Shown here: piece by piece, positions 38,505 through 49,329 of the stretch | How the letters are laid out: the number at the start of each line of letters is the position of its first letter | Numbering within the stretch: position 1 is the stretch's first letter | Assembly: GCA_005406025.1 (NCBI GenBank) | Contig: BGZK01000280.1 | Span: forward strand, 372,001 to 436,000 | DNA: 64,000 nt | Source of the DNA: Eumeta japonica | Taxonomy: Eukaryota; Arthropoda; Insecta; Lepidoptera; Psychidae | Reading direction: 5' to 3' | Notes under the pieces: generated by a model | What the model saw: the letters and a program-made list of their open reading frames with translations, nothing else | The model's database searches: none | Told to the model about the DNA's origin: nothing | Made by a program: the position numbers and the translations under genes

Positions 38505-38660
38505 CACTCTCAATCACAATTCCGATCACCATCTCATGCTCAATTTTGATTTCAATCTTGCTCTCAATTCCAATTTGTCTCACTCTCAATTTTGGTTGCG
38601 ATACCACTTTTGGTTACGAGCCTGATCTTGATTTAAATAAATTTCAATCTAATCTGATTT
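38505..38660. repeat. Degenerate hexanucleotide tract
   Basis: Repeated words such as CTCAAT, TCCGAT, TTTGAT, TTCAAT and CTCAATTTTG occur with a loose period of six. It is the same class as the arrays at 10012 and 45640 but more diverged. Confidence 0.4.
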
Positions 38661-40420
38661 CATTACTACTTCTCATTCCAGTTATGCTATGTTTTTTAAA
38701 ATAATATTAGTGTACTGACATGTTCGTTTATGATTTAATAAATTTAAAGTGTACACATTCACATTGTTTTTGAATATCAATGTTACATAAAAATTGTGAT
38801 ATGATAGGTCCATTTGATATCTGAATTTTGATTATAGTTGGTTAACGATATTTTAATTTCAGATATTTAAGTAATATTGTTATAGAGCAGCCATTGGCAA
38901 TTTCTATACAAAACTTTGGTCTTGTGCATTGCCAACTGTTACCTAATTATGCAAACTAGATTGAGCGACTTATAGGTAGATTATAGTTTTGTTCACATTG
39001 TCTACTCTAGTACAGTACTAATTTTTATTCCATTTGTTTCATTCAAATTTCAAACCAAAAGTAAAAATGAATTGTCCAAGAAATAGTAATTCCTACTCAA
39101 TTTTTTTTTGTTGTTTGCTTTTGCTTTTAAATGAAACAAACAATACATTAAATTTTCATGTTAATATTGTTTTTACTTGTTTACTGATATTAAGATATAT
39201 ACCAAATTATGCAAATCATATAGTGATTTTCATTGACTAAAAGGGCATATACCTACTTAATTAGAGGAACTAAAACATTGAACAGGTAGAAATTGCCTCG
39301 TACACTACAATTATGTCATATAAATTTTGATATCATTTCAACATCCATGGAAATTTCAATATTTATAATGTTTTTACAATAATGGCTATACTAATGTCCA
39401 AATATTATTAAGCTATTAAGAAATTATATAAATTAATGTATTTTATTTTTGGATTTCATTAATTCTATTCATTATTATATATTTAAAATGGTTTTGGTTA
39501 AAATTTTTTACCAGACTTTCCAAAAAAAGTAATGAAAAAAAATATAACTTCTATAACTTCATGTAAACATTGAAAATTCAAATGCATATCGCATTTGTGT
39601 TTGAATAACTATGCCACAGTTTACTGGAACAGTCTCTGAAGAAGTAGGATCTTATTATAGCAGCCAGACACGGAAATGAAAACATTCATGCTTTGTTTTT
39701 ATAATTTCGTTAAAGAACTCTAAAAAGCATAATTGTACTTCTCTTTAATTTTTAAATCTTAAAATTCTTTTAATTTAATTCTTAAAAAAACAATGAGACA
39801 ATGTAAATACTCCTCGCTAGAGTATAACATCTTTAGGAAGAACATCAAAAAGTATGAATGCGAAATTGAAACTTGCCTTCTAAAAATATTTGCCGGATGC
39901 TTTCAGTTTTTCTTTCGGCTTTCGTGTAACTAGTACCACCGTTTAAATAGCTCATTTCCAGCAAACTATTCTCAGTACATTCCTACGTCATATAATAATT
40001 AAAATTTTCTTATAGGTTTCAATTTATAATGTGCATTCACATAACTTATCTGCTACGACAACTACAACGCTACTACTTTCCTTCCTGAATATACTTCTCT
40101 ATGACTACCACATTGAACATTCTTCAAGCGACTGAAAACTGAAATGGATTGGAAAATGATGAAATATTTTGATAGGTTACGTTTACGTCAAACGTGAAAT
40201 ATAGTAAATGTTGCCTGTAAACATGCTAACAAACTTATTTTAATGTAATTACCTAATATTGTCATAAAAATAATATTGAATTAACAACTCGTAACTTAAC
40301 TGTTAATAAGTTTAACAACGAAAGAATGTCTAACTAAAATCCTTGTCTCTATGTAATTTGGTAATTATGATGAAATTAATAAAAAATTGATATTTAATCT
40401 TCTAGTCGTGTATTTTTATA

Positions 40421-40425
40421 CTTAG
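40421..40425. repeat. Target site duplication, left copy
   Basis: CTTAG directly before the left LTR. The same five bases follow the right LTR at 43742-43746. Five bases is usual for Ty3/gypsy integration in many lineages. Confidence 0.85.
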
Positions 40426-40502
40426 TGTTAAGTATGAAAACTACATGTCTGCTTAGTTTCAAGGTTTATTGCAAACTAACTCCTACCCACATATACACTA
40501 CA
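40426..40502 (-). repeat. 3' LTR (77 bp)
   Basis: In element orientation it begins TGTAGTGTATATGTGG and ends TTTTCATACTTAACA. It contains AATAAA (TGCAATAAACC), a possible poly(A) signal. No difference from the other LTR was seen. Confidence 0.9.
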
Positions 40503-40516
40503 TTCCCTCACCCCTA
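40503..40516 (-). other. Polypurine tract
   Basis: The minus strand reads AGGGGTGAGGGAA directly before the 3' LTR, where a plus-strand primer is expected. Confidence 0.75.
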
Positions 40517-40631
40517 ATTTATACAATACAAAAATATATATTTTTTTAATTGTAACAACAAAACGAACCAACAAAATGAACAAAAAAAATTTTGAGCCTC
40601 CCCTCTATATAAAATATTAACAATTTCTTCG

Positions 40632-41499
40632 TCAACGCCGAAGTCGACGACTTAAGTTTACTTTTGATGGCGAAGAAGGCAATCTCGCGCGGTAGTGCGG
40701 CGGCGGTGTCCACTCCGGGTCGGAGCCCGAGGAGTTCGCGTCCTCATTCTCGGCCTCCGTACTGTCACAACCACGGGACATGGTATCCCCGCCTTCTTCA
40801 CCGCCTTGCGGCGATGATGATGTCGTATTGGAGTCGTTTATTGATATATTCAGCTCCTCGCCGCAATCTTCGGCAGACTGCCTTTCGTCCGCACGATCCG
40901 CGCCTCGTGTTGTCGTGGTTTCGATTTCCGTCTGCCGCACTCGGTCATCAGCATTGGACTGCATTTTTACGAACGTGTAATCGTCGTCCGACTCGTCACT
41001 GTTATAATGCTCGTAGGCGGCCTGGGGGGGTGTCCTGAATGAAGGCGTCGTCGCCACCGCGCCAGTGTAATAACTGATCTACGTGTTTCTTTAGACACTG
41101 AGTTAGTTCGTGAGTACGTACTAACCACACCCGTGATCCTAAATCTTTCACGAGAGTCCCTCTTAGCCACTTATATTTATTACCGTTTTGATAATGCCGT
41201 TTCACTATAACTTTATCACCGACGGTAAAATTAATTTTTCGTTTCCCTCCGAAATATTTAGATTGTGAGATCTGCGAACGAGATACACTCTGAGCGAGAT
41301 TTGCGGCTGACGGAGCTGGTGCGACATGTTTAGGTACGTCCTTACGTGGACACAACAAGTCGAGCCTCGTACGCACGTTCCGGCCGAGCATCAACTGCGC
41401 CGGAGAGACACCAGTCGTACTATGAACGGAGTTCCTATAGCTTAGTAAATACTTATTTACTTGGTGTTCGAGCGAAGAGACACTATTCGTTTCCGACAT
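40632..41499 (-). pseudogene. Integrase C-terminal part and acidic tail (frameshifted)
   Basis: The frame 41499-41002 carries a gypsy integrase C-terminal region: a STTGVSPAQLMLGR block typical of retroelement integrases, then a basic stretch and a small beta-rich region around KWLRGTLVKDLG. A second frame, 41057-40632, continues with an acidic, Ser/Pro-rich tail. The two overlap at a run of six G (about 41025-41030), which suggests a one-base slip there. Confidence 0.8.
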
Positions 41500-41926
41500 T
41501 AACGTTTTTTAATGCCCTTTTAATAAGTTTTACGGTGATTTCCGCTTGACCATTAGATGCCGGGTGGTAAGGTGGAATCGTGACGTGTTTAATGTCGTTC
41601 ACATCGCAGTATCTACGGAACCGCGCCGAAGTGAACGGCGTCGCGTTATCGGTAACGATAGTTCGTGGTAACCCGAACCGACCTAACATTTCACTGAGCC
41701 GCCGTAATACCGGCTCGGTGCCCGCACCGTCCGCGAGCGGAGCCCACTCCACCCACTTAGAGTGCGCGTCCACCACGACGAGGTGGGTGCCGCCCGCCAC
41801 ACTTAGCATATCCAAATGAACGCGTTCCCACGGTCGCGGGGGTACGGCCAGGGCGCGAGTGGCGCGCGGGCCGGGGCCGCAGCGCCGTGCACGCGCACGC
41901 GCCCACTGCGCTCTCGATGTCCGCAT
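41483..41926 (-). pseudogene. Integrase catalytic core
   Basis: DDE integrase core: HLDMLSV (first Asp), IVTDNATPFTS (second Asp) and PASNGQAE (Glu). All three catalytic positions are visible. The frame differs from the upstream zinc-finger part, so at least one indel separates them; an Arg/Ala-rich GC-rich stretch lies at that junction (about 41840-41930). Confidence 0.85.
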
Positions 41927-42907
41927 CTATCCCGGCCACCAGAACCTACGGCGCGCCTCCGCCTTAGTCTTTACTACGCCGAAATGTGAGGAATGTAATT
42001 CTCGTAAGATCCTGCCTTGTAAATTGAGCGGAATTACTACTTTGTGTCCTCTCAGAATACATCCGTCCTCTACATTTAATTGAAATCTACAGTTATAATA
42101 TGGTTTTAATTGAAAAAACGGACATTTTCGGGGCCAACCATTTCTTATAAAATTAACGACAGAATGTAACATCGGATCGTTCTGTGTTTCGACTTTGATT
42201 TCTTTAATAGTTATGCTGGATTGATCATTACTCGAAATAAAATGTAAATACGAGTTAATTTCCCCGTCCTCAACATCGACGCTCGCCGCGCATGTCCCCG
42301 CGCCGCTCCCGTCGGCAGCCGCGCGCGCCTGCGGGTGCGAGCGAGATAGATAATCCGCGACGTTATTTGCACTACGAACGTACTGTACGGTGTAATTGTA
42401 TGCCGATAAGAAAAGTGCATATCTTTGCAGCCTATTTGCCGTCATCTCGGGGATCCCTTTTTTGTTCCCAAATATTGATAAAAGTGGCTTATGATCGGTT
42501 TTGAGAACAAATGGATCTGCCCTGCCATACAAATATTGGTGGAACTTTTTAACACCAAAAATAATCGCGGTCGCTTCTTTTTGTATTTGTGAATAAACAC
42601 GCTCACTTGGGGTGAGCGCCCGAGAAGCGAACGCTATCACTCTCTCGGAGCCGTCCTCCTGCTGCTGCGCCAACACGGCGCCCAGGCCCGTCGGACTCGC
42701 GTCGACCGTGAGCGCGGTGGATAAACGCGGGTCGTAGTGCGCTAACGCCAGTTCCGATTCCAAGGCGCGTTTTACCGTTTCGAAAGCGCTCTGATGCGTC
42801 TCCTTCTTCCTACACATGCGTCTCAAATGCCCCTTTTTTTCGCACTTATTACACTTGTAGTTCGCAAATCTACACTCTTTTGCATTGTGATTCGCATTCC
42901 CACACAC
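41927..42907 (-). pseudogene. Nucleocapsid zinc knuckles joined to RNase H and integrase zinc finger
   Basis: One open frame of about 326 codons. It starts with two CCHC knuckles (CFVCGNANHNAKEC just upstream and across the start, and CNKCEKKGHLRRMC). It goes directly into an RNase H domain (TVDASPTGLGAVLAQ, QKEATAIIFG, KTDHKPLLSIFG, NNVADYLSR) and ends in the integrase HHCC region (LHSSHFGVVKTKAEARRRFW). Protease and reverse transcriptase, normally between knuckles and RNase H, are absent; the junction is in frame near 42800. Confidence 0.88.
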
Positions 42908-42929
42908 GAAACACCGAACACTGGAAGTA

Positions 42930-43598
42930 CTTAACGGCGCGCCGGACGGACGTCGACCGCGCGCCGCCGCCCGCCGCTCGACGCGCTCTCCAGTGGCGCA
43001 CCTTGTCCACCGGTTGCCGTCTTCAACGCGAACACGCCGCCGACCGAGCTCGCGCCGCCACTATCCCCGGCCGCGCGCGGCGCAGCCGCACTGTACGGAC
43101 TGGACCAGCTCCATCGCTGCCACGAATGTTATCTTGCCAGCATCTTCCGTGAATAAGCGTTCTCTTTCCTCACATCCTGCAAACCGAGGATAAATCTGTC
43201 TCTGAGCATGATGTCTAGCTCACTTTGAAATTGCAGTAACGGGCGAGTGTGCGCACCTGCCCACTCTGCCACATCTTCCCCGGGCCGCTGTTCCGCGCGG
43301 TAGAAGTTATAGCGCTCGGCAACACGCTCCGCTTAATCATAAAATGGGCATCGAAAGGGACACCAAACGCTCATACGGAACCGCATCGAGTGAATCAGGT
43401 GCTACCAGACTTGACGCCACTCGCATTGTGTCTTCGGTGAGCGCCGTAATGAGAAAGCGCGCCGACGCCGCTGATTTTGTCGTTCTCGTCCGTTACGCCG
43501 TTTGCCACGCAGAACTGGGTGAGCTGCACTTTGAAGGCTTCCCAGTCATGGCTATGATGGTCAAACGATAGTGACCCACCAAAAAAACCTAACGACAT
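42930..43598 (-). pseudogene. gag remnant, frameshifted
   Basis: Starts at an ATG 67 bp after the LTR (MSLGFFGGSLSF...). A block with WEAFKVQLTQFCVANGV resembles the start of gypsy gag capsid regions. The frame is lost after about 40 codons, and capsid-like pieces continue in other frames to the zinc knuckles. It is a broken gene. Confidence 0.75.
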
Positions 43599-43650
43599 TG
43601 TGATATCCTTATATCACTTCTTGCACGCACTTTACACTTTATTACTATTT

Positions 43651-43664
43651 TCCTCGTCGCCAAT
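43651..43664 (-). other. Primer binding site
   Basis: The minus strand directly after the 5' LTR reads ATTGGCGACGAGGA. The TGGCGAC start is typical of gypsy tRNA primer sites (complement of a tRNA 3' end in CCA). The tRNA identity was not worked out. Confidence 0.7.
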
Positions 43665-43741
43665 TGTTAAGTATGAAAACTACATGTCTGCTTAGTTTCA
43701 AGGTTTATTGCAAACTAACTCCTACCCACATATACACTACA
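43665..43741 (-). repeat. 5' LTR (77 bp)
   Basis: Reads the same as 40426-40502 base for base, with TG...CA ends. The CTTAG duplication follows at 43742-43746. Confidence 0.9.
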
Positions 43742-43746
43742 CTTAG

Positions 43747-46359
43747 TATATTCATTTTCAAAGGAGAGGCTAAAATTTTTTCAACTTTTTGTATCTTACC
43801 GAAACTTTATAAGTGAAGAAAAATAGGACTAAATAATAGATCCTAAGTATTTCAAAAATTCTTATAGAAACATGATGCATTAGGTAACACTCGAAAAAAT
43901 TTCCTCAGGTCTATTTACATATACCAAAAAGATTGCATAGTATTATTTAAGAAAGAAAACCTCGTTTTATAAACAAAAGATGGCTTTATTCTTCATCAAT
44001 ATCAAAGTAAGTAGGTTTTTTATCTCATATTTGTTACACCCACTTTCGTTTTATCCATAAAATTACATTATATTTTCATTCTAATATTATTTGGCTTTCT
44101 AAAATGGTTCCAAACTCTGTCTACCCAAAGGTCAAAACTATGCATGTCCAAGGGCCTTGACTGTGTATCTAAGGAGTCTAAATCTGTACCTAAGACCCCC
44201 ACTTAGTGCGCCCGTGTAACCAGTGTCCCGACTTTTTGTGGTATGATTTATATCACACGTGACAATTAAAACCTCTAGCAACTAAATACTGTTAAAAAAT
44301 AAGTCGACCATAATAATTTATATATATTTTAGTGAATCCAACTCCTTGATGCGTGTTTGTTTATTGGATACTAAATATTTAATGTGACACATTTTCAACA
44401 CGATTTGTTTCTGACTTCTTTTTTAATAAAAATAGGTACATGTATTTCAGAAACATTTAATGTTAGTGCATCAGCAAAATTGTTTAAATGCGATGGTGTA
44501 TACGTTTTATTATTAAGTACTTACAAAAGCAATATTTAAAAAAAATAAATTGTCTGATTTAGCTTTCAATTTACTACCCAACACAGCAACAAACTGTTTC
44601 TTATAATGGCATCACTGTTTGGTCAAATGGCAGGTGTGACTAATGACAACAAAATAGACTCGTTATCAAAGAAAGTATTTTAAATTTAAAGCAAATTAGT
44701 TTCGAAATGTGTTAGAGTTTCTAGGAGTAACTTCTATAAAGGATTTGATTTTACATATTACAGCTAGGCGTAATTCTTTTGTAATTCATATAGCTCAATT
44801 CATGGAATTTCTGATTCATCCACTTTAATTTTTATCTTAATTTGCGAAACTTAGTGATAAATAATGACTATTTCATAATTATTTTTTATTAAATACCATT
44901 TTAAAGAGGGAACAAATAAAATATACACAAACAAATACGACGACCATATATTTTTTTTATATTTAGCACATTTTTTTGTTATCAGTATTTCTTAATTCCA
45001 AATAAAATTAAAAGGAAACGGTATAGCATTGCTTCTGTTCTCAACGAAATTTTAATATAATATTTGAGGTAGAGTCGCTTTCTACGCTCTGAAAGGACTC
45101 CGCAAAAATAGTGGATAGTGTCCATAAGATTTATAGAAAAATATGAAGTTGTGGCATGTTTCTGGACATTAGCATTTATTGAACATTAAATAAAGCTTAT
45201 AGGGATGACTTTCCGCCATAAGTAATTAAAAAGTTTAGTGTTAGTTTTTCAAGCCTTTTAAACAGATTTCTTTGAAATTGCATCACGGTGTAGCCTAGAG
45301 TGGGACCCGTCTATACTCTTAAAATTTCGGACACGATATGAAATTTTACTTTAATTTTTTGACCGTTAAGTGGAGAAAGAAAATGATAAATCGATATAAT
45401 AACAATATAACAAACGTTATAGTTTGGAAAAATAAATATTATAAGATTGTAAATCAATCGCTTCTGATATTATTTTTTGGTAACATTAAAGAAGTAGTAA
45501 CCCTTGATATTAAAAATAGCCATTTTTTATTAAATCTCATTTTTTTCGCAAATTCCCATCTTTATGCTATTTTTAGTTCAGTGTCGCTCATTATTATATG
45601 AACAAATAATGAGCAGTTTTGATTTTGCTTTCAGTTTTGATACTGATCTGCTCTCGATTTTAATCTCGATTCCATTAACGTTACCAGCCCCAAACCCTGA
45701 GAACTAAATCCATAATTTATGGCCCCACTTCTAATTATGGTATTGTTCTTAATTCCGATCCCGATTCTACTTTTAGTTCAAATTTCGATTATACTTTTGA
45801 TTAAGATAAAGACTCCTCTTTTGGTTAGGATCTCAGATCCATTCTCCGTTCTGATTCCAATTTCTTTCCATCTTACACTTTTAATTTCAATTTCACTGTC
45901 CGTTCCAGTTATTGTAGTTCCAATCTTGTTTCCAATTGAATTGTAACGTATAATGTTTGTTTGATCAATTTCATGTTTTAACCAGGGATACAACTACTCA
46001 TAAAATTAGAAATTAAAGTTGTTTTTTCTGATTTTTATGATTATAATTTTTGTATGTCGCCTATGTTTTATCAGAAGAACAGAAAGTTACCTGCCATCTG
46101 CACGTTTTGAGTTTATAATGTTCGCAATTTTTCCGTATTATAATATATACAGCCTAGCGTTATATATGACAAGATTTTTTTTTCACTTTTGACAAAAGTT
46201 TTTTAAATGAAAAAAAAAACAGTGCTTAATTCGTGAAAAGTAAATGCTAAGTAAGTATAATTTTATGTAGTACATTGAATTGTCTAAAGAAAGAGTTACG
46301 TTTTCTACATATTATACTTAAACAATAAGAGAACTTATATAGATTTGGGTACAATTTAC
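43747..46359. other. AT-rich DNA, probable intron of gene 2
   Basis: No gene recognised. A degenerate hexamer array lies at 45618-45945. Frames such as 45338-45601 are low-complexity and AT-driven. Confidence 0.5.
45618..45945. repeat. Degenerate hexanucleotide array (TTCCGA-like)
   Basis: Words such as CTCGAT, TCCATT, TTCCGA, TCCCGA, TTCTAC, TTTCGA and TTCCAG follow with period six. The array is split by a short non-repeat part near 45680-45750. It is the same class as the tract at 10012, on the complementary strand. Confidence 0.6.
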
Positions 46360-46419
46360 CGTCAAAAACAGTAGCAGCCTTAAGGGCTGAACATAGAGCA
46401 TTCGTCGGGGGTCTCGCTC
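46360..46419 (-). CDS. Probable N-terminal coding exon of gene 2
   Basis: A 60-nt open block between a tandem NAGNAG acceptor (AAGCAG; start 46422 or 46419) and a donor (GACG|GTAAAT). It encodes GARPPTNALCSALKAATVFD and leaves one base, which is what the exon at 36330 needs to read V-D-G-I-R. The upstream exon at 47615-47554 also joins in phase. The pyrimidine tract is weak. No homologous sequence was recognised, so this rests on phase and splice signals. Confidence 0.5.
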
Positions 46420-46422
46420 CTG

Positions 46423-47553
46423 CTTGAGCCTCGGGCAACAATTCGAATATTAAATCGTGGTCGATTTACAATAAAGTATACATTACATACATTTTAATAA
46501 GTATTTAAATTTCTCTCATTAATGTGTCACATTCAAAAAAAAAGTAACATTAACGATATCAAAATTAATAAAAAATCAATGAATAACAATATTTTAAGTA
46601 AGTTAACAGCAAAACAATTGAGAATTTCAATTTTATTTGAATTTTTTTTTTAATCGTTTTTTAACATAATTAATTTTTTATGTGCCTCTTAGATATCTTT
46701 TTCAAAATTTTAAAGATAACCAATTTGACTATAAGCAAATTTATTTTTTTCTATATTTCGAATAATACAAAATATTTTTGGGTTACCTTTCTCACAAACA
46801 CGAATAAAATAACATTAACTACAATGTGCTTAAGAGTTTTTGAAATTCATGGTAAAGAATCGATAAAGTTATTGCTTTGTTATGTGCCAAATTTTTTATA
46901 CTTGTAATAAAAAAATTTGGCCATCCCCACAACTTCCCTATTAATATCTATTTTATATACGAAACATCTGCTTTGAAATCGAATACTTTGCTTAAGGGAC
47001 AAGGACCTCGCAAAGATTGCCCCACCCAGGCCCAGGGCCTCGCGATTGTTAAGACCGCCACTAACCATAAATTTTTATCACTTAAATTATTATCATCGGT
47101 TTCTAAAAGAAGAACACAATTCTTATAGATCTCAAGTTTTGTATTAAAGCCATATACTTATAGGTGATATGTATTGAATTATTTTAATAAAGTGATATAT
47201 AAAATTCTTCATAAGCTTATTGAAATATTGTCTTCATTACTTTGAGAATTAGTAAATTTTTAGTGTTATAATTAGCGAATTATGCAGAAACTCACCCAAG
47301 ATTAGGCACATCGCATAACTATTACTCTAAAATTATTTATGAATAACAATTGTTTACAGTTGTGTTTACAGTACTTCACTTGTATCAAGCTCTTGGAGAC
47401 TGCTGCAATCGATCGCCGACAGTGAATCATTCTTTGACGTAAACTAATGTAACCCACTTTTTTGTGCAAGGTTTTTAGTTTTCTTTAATCAGGGCCAATA
47501 TGACGCAAATAATGAAATGTTTTGTAAGTGTTACAATTATAAAAGTAAATTAC
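46423..47553. other. Intron-like DNA with a dispersed repeat
   Basis: AT-rich. A repeat-like block at about 46990-47065 (GCCCCACCCAGGCCCAGGGC) resembles a common lepidopteran element; its family is not named here. Confidence 0.4.
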
Positions 47554-47615
47554 CTGTGTATCGGGCCTGTGGATATTCTTCTACTGAGGGACCTTGGTCC
47601 GTTTCACTCAATAAA
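47554..47615 (-). CDS. Probable upstream coding exon of gene 2
   Basis: A 62-nt block between acceptor ATTTCTAG|T and donor ACACAG|GTAATT. Its open frame reads LLSETDQGPSVEEYPQARYT, with one base completing an upstream codon and one base left over. That base fits the exon at 46419. The composition is protein-like and not AT-driven. The start codon must lie further upstream and was not found. Confidence 0.5.
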
Positions 47616-48390
47616 CTAGAAATGTCAACAGTTATGATTACTTTTATAACAGAACAATATATGTGTGAAATTTTAATTTTACTTCAACAATAGAAATGTT
47701 TCAAATGGAAACATTTTTGTTCTCAACTAAGTTTACATTCTTAAAAACCATCGAATGACCTATTAAATAAAAGAGTAAGATGAAAGTACAGATTTATGAA
47801 GTAAATTATGCGTCTTAATAGTCTCCAATTTCTTGAGTATTACGAATTACCCAAAAAATACGAAGTTTGGAAATAAAAATTGAAATTACCAACTATTGTC
47901 TGTCTTCAAATTCTGTCAATGTATGAAGAAGATAGCGATAGGCATAACTTAATGTAATAGCGATGTGGCCGTACTGAGTTATCAAAAAACACGAAAATAT
48001 AATGAGCTCCATAAATATAGGTACCTAGGTAGCTAATGAAAAAGTCACAATGTAATACTATCTAGACAAAATCACTTCTTATGAATAATATCGACTTCAA
48101 AAAGATTGAAAAGTTTGAAAAGTAAATTCGGAGGCAACCATAAATTATATATAAGGAGAGGATGAATCGCAGATATTAAAAAAATGTAAATTGTATATTT
48201 TAACAAAAAAAAAAAAAAACAATTTCGGCTTCCTAAGATTCTCACAACCCTGCATATATTGATTTGTAAAACCAACGTGTCTGTTCTAGAAAAATAGTTT
48301 TTTCTTCTTTCTGTACAATGCTCAAAATCTACGAAACGAATAGAAAGCATTCGTTTATATTTTCACTTCACCGATGTAAAAAATTTTAGA
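47616..48390. other. AT-rich DNA
   Basis: A poly(A) run at about 48206-48219; nothing else recognised. Confidence 0.5.
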
Positions 48391-48530
48391 AACAGAAAAA
48401 TTAAAGGACAGATGGGAAGAAAGTGCAGCACCGTGGCAGTATGCGACAGAAGCCATCAACCCTGATAATATTAAATTAACTGTACTTAGTGACCGTGTCT
48501 GACTGACCATGCTTTATAGCCGTCTGTTCA
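48389..48530. other. Unassigned island: short plus-strand frame or minus-strand promoter
   Basis: On the plus strand, after an AG at 48388-48389, a frame runs ETEKLKDRWEESAAPWQYAT and on to a TGA at about 48508-48510 (about 37 codons) with protein-like composition. On the minus strand, TATAAA lies at 48518-48513 with TCACTA about 29 bases downstream, which would fit a core promoter for gene 2, followed by an ATG at about 48453. I cannot decide between these readings. Confidence 0.3.
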
Positions 48531-48539
48531 TCGGCGTTT

Positions 48540-49220
48540 TTTAATATTTATATTATTAGCTGCATTGTGAAGTGAACAATTTTTTTGAAATTAAAAAAAA
48601 AAAACCAGATTATGTTTAAGTGAATTTATTGAAAATGACGATAGAAAATGTCTTAAAATAAATTATAAGAAGGTAAATTAAGTTTTACTCGATGACATTT
48701 ATTAACATTCTATTACATACATTGTTATAAATGAATATGGAGTAAATGATGTATATGGAAATTATACAAAGACTACTTAATTGTCTACTTTGCAAAATTT
48801 AAAATATTATTTGAAAATACATAAGCAAAAAACGTTAATATTAACAGTTAGAGTTTCGTTAGTTTCTTATCACAACCTTAAAACCAAAAATATGAACAAT
48901 GTTATATCAACTACAATAAATTATTTGTTTATTTTGTTAATTGCGAAGATATTATATTAGTTTACTTATACAACATTTTGATTTCCACGCCTTATTCGTT
49001 TTTTTTGTTTTATTATTATCTTAATTGTTTCCTTACTAAAATACATACCAATAATTAATTACTTCTACAAGTTATTCCCATATACATACATAGTTTTAGC
49101 AAGCTAAACTATTTATGAGTGATAAATGCGTTTTTATAACGCTAATATATTTTCATGAGCCACAACATTAAATCAAAAATATGGAATATAATTATATTTT
49201 CTCAAAAACTATCTTTCTTA
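48540..49220. other. AT-rich DNA
   Basis: Nothing recognised. Confidence 0.5.
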
Positions 49221-49226
49221 TATATG

Positions 49227-49329
49227 CTATGATACCAGTGGCAGCTGCAATGCTTCCAAGAAACTGCAGATGGCGCTTACGTCGAAGGACGGAATGTGCA
49301 GAGTTTGAAGTAGCACACTAACCGCGAAC
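49227..49329 (-). other. Possible terminal coding exon, unassigned
   Basis: The minus strand has a fair acceptor (TATCACAG|G) followed by an open frame of 33 codons, FAVSVLLQTLHIPSFDVSAI through LPLVS, then TAG. The phase would fit the second exon of the secreted-protein gene (ending 52286), so an alternative last exon is possible. It could also be repeat-derived. Family not recognised. Confidence 0.25.

Larger units (their letters stand above)
36331..40425 (-). other. Part of the probable first large intron of gene 2
   Basis: AT-rich. It contains a hairpin at 36720-36783 and a degenerate hexamer tract at about 38505-38660. Minus-strand sequence near 40130 reads TTTTCAGTCGCTTG, a match to the arthropod initiator TCAGT, so an internal promoter is conceivable, but no donor was found near it. 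Confidence 0.5.
40426..43741 (-). mobile_element. Ty3/gypsy-type LTR retrotransposon, deleted, with 77-bp LTRs
   Basis: The element is 3316 bp from TG to CA, flanked by the CTTAG duplication. In element order on the minus strand: 5' LTR (43741-43665), primer binding site, broken gag, two zinc knuckles, RNase H, integrase zinc finger, integrase core and C-terminal part, an acidic/proline-rich tail, polypurine tract and 3' LTR (40502-40426). Protease and reverse transcriptase are missing and several frameshifts are present, so it cannot move by itself. Identical LTRs suggest a recent insertion, perhaps mobilised by an autonomous partner. No envelope frame is seen. If the exons at 46.4 and 47.6 kb belong to gene 2, it lies in a gene 2 intron in sense orientation. 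Confidence 0.92.

Noticed and set aside
40664..43571. Several plus-strand frames in the retrotransposon
   Set aside because: They are antisense shadows of gag and pol in GC-rich element sequence; no element protein reads in that direction.
43598..43741. Envelope gene or errantivirus status for the gypsy element
   Set aside because: No third open frame with a signal peptide or membrane segment exists; the tail after integrase is acidic and soluble-looking.
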